Source of the DNA: an uncultured Chromatiaceae bacterium
GTDB taxonomy: Bacteria > Pseudomonadota > Gammaproteobacteria > Enterobacterales > Alteromonadaceae
Reading direction: 5' to 3'
NCBI GenBank assembly: GCA_937978655.1
Contig: CALJUX010000018.1
Span: 1 to 10,846 of the forward strand
DNA length: 10,846 nucleotides
Positions 10,387-10,846 of the stretch are shown in pieces. How positions within the stretch are numbered: position 1 is the stretch's first letter; the number at the start of each line of letters is the position of its first letter. Under the pieces are notes generated by a model. The model was not told where the DNA came from. It worked only from the letters and a program-made list of their open reading frames with translations, and did not search any database. Made by a program: the position numbers and the translations under genes.

Positions 10387-10793
10387 ATGGAAAAACGTGC
10401 TGCATGGAATAAGGGCCGGATCATCGGTCAGAAGGCTCCATTGAAGCAGCAAGAGATCTGGGCTATTCGAACCATGTTCGAAATAGCAAAGAACACTCGT
10501 GAATTGGCGTTACTGAATTTAGCGATAGATTCCAAGTTACGCGGCTGCGATTTGGTATCGCTCAAGGTGTCTGATGTGATGCGATCAGGCGAGGTCTTGG
10601 CCAGAACCAGTATCGTGCAGCACAAGACTGGCACTCCAGTGTAATTCGAGCTCACACCTCAGACACGTAAGACCGTCAAGGCATGGGTCGAATCGAAGAC
10701 GTTGAAGTTCGATGATTTTCTATCTCCATCGCGAAAACACAGTATTCCCCACATGACGCCCCCTGCTTATGATCGAATTGTCCGTAAATGGGT
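10387..10793 (+). pseudogene. Tyrosine recombinase (phage-integrase family) remnant
   Basis: The ATG at 10387 has a strong GGGAGG six bases upstream. The first 85 codons (M-E-K-R-A-A-W-N-K-G-R ... H-K-T-G-T-P-V) match, from memory, the N-terminus of a short (about 200-residue) integrase family: K-L-R-G-C-D-L-V-x-L-x-V-x-D-V (here S-K-L-R-G-C-D-L-V-S-L-K-V-S-D-V) holds the first catalytic Arg. A TAA at 10642-10644 stops the frame where relatives have Gln (CAA or CAG), and the same frame continues with family-like sequence (F-E-L-T-P-Q-T-R-K-T-V-K-A-W-V; D-D-F-L-S-P-S-R; Y-D-R-I-V-R-K-W-V) to about 10793. The downstream part with the H-x-x-R and Tyr catalytic residues is missing, replaced by insertion-sequence-like DNA. 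It therefore cannot encode an active recombinase. Confidence 0.82.
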
Positions 10794-10846
10794 TGTAGTG
10801 GCACACTGAATTTGGCCATCTGATTAGAGGTGTTATGATCCACCTC
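10794..10846 (+). mobile_element. Possible left end of an insertion sequence (IS21-like?)
   Basis: Recombinase homology stops at about 10793 and the following bases begin TGTAGTGGCACACTG and continue with a GAATTTGGCC word that I associate from memory with the termini of IS21-like elements. GAGGTG (10827-10832) and CACCTC (10841-10846) form an inverted repeat. An ATG at 10835 follows AGAGGTG closely and could begin a transposase frame (M-I-H-L) cut by the window edge. The family is a guess and the other end is outside the window. Confidence 0.35.

Noticed and set aside
1..10846. CRISPR array, tRNA or rRNA genes, defence cassette
   Set aside because: I saw no regularly spaced direct repeats, no tRNA cloverleaf, no rRNA signature and no restriction, toxin-antitoxin or other known defence genes.

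Overview
The window looks like draft-assembly sequence from a mesophilic, Gram-negative gammaproteobacterium. Pointers are a GlyGly-CTERM (rhombosortase-type) sorting motif, a lipoprotein signal, a membrane-bound GGDEF enzyme and a short tyrosine recombinase of a kind common in gammaproteobacteria. I cannot name the genus. The first 49 bases are not biological: they match the Illumina P5/TruSeq adapter with one mismatch, so position 50 is the true left end of the genomic DNA.

Layout, left to right. (1) 50-1913, + strand: the 3' part of an ArnT/PMT-like lipid-linked sugar transferase, joined by an ATGA overlap to a UDP-glucuronate 4-epimerase-like SDR. Together they suggest surface-polysaccharide or lipid A sugar modification. 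(2) 1914-2254: a gap with a degenerate dispersed repeat and one doubtful 42-codon ORF. (3) 2255-3285: a small XRE-type regulator (-) divergent from an unknown two-helix membrane protein (+). A 17-bp inverted repeat lies inside the regulator's predicted promoter and a second palindrome lies just ahead of the membrane-protein gene. (4) 3413-7938, + strand: a secreted-protease operon. Its first ORF is a zinc metalloprotease with a GlyGly-CTERM-like tail, fused in frame and without a stop codon to a complete lipoprotein (signal peptide, lipobox, two internal repeats, helical C-terminus). Eleven bases later comes a secreted S8 subtilase with all catalytic residues. A hairpin follows. (5) 8023-9990, - strand: a periplasmic solute-binding-like protein followed by a multi-pass membrane diguanylate cyclase, a plausible ligand-sensing c-di-GMP pair. 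(6) 9991-10386: a non-coding stretch with inverted repeats and a second, inverted copy of the dispersed repeat. (7) 10387-10846: a tyrosine-recombinase pseudogene with a nonsense codon, cut off by what looks like the left end of an insertion sequence.

The most unusual item is the 913-residue ORF at 3413-6154. It joins a C-terminal membrane sorting signal directly to an N-terminal lipoprotein signal. It could be a polyprotein matured by rhombosortase and signal peptidase II, an inner-membrane hairpin protein, or a recent gene fusion or one-base indel at a G6 run that lies next to an out-of-frame ATGA stop/start.
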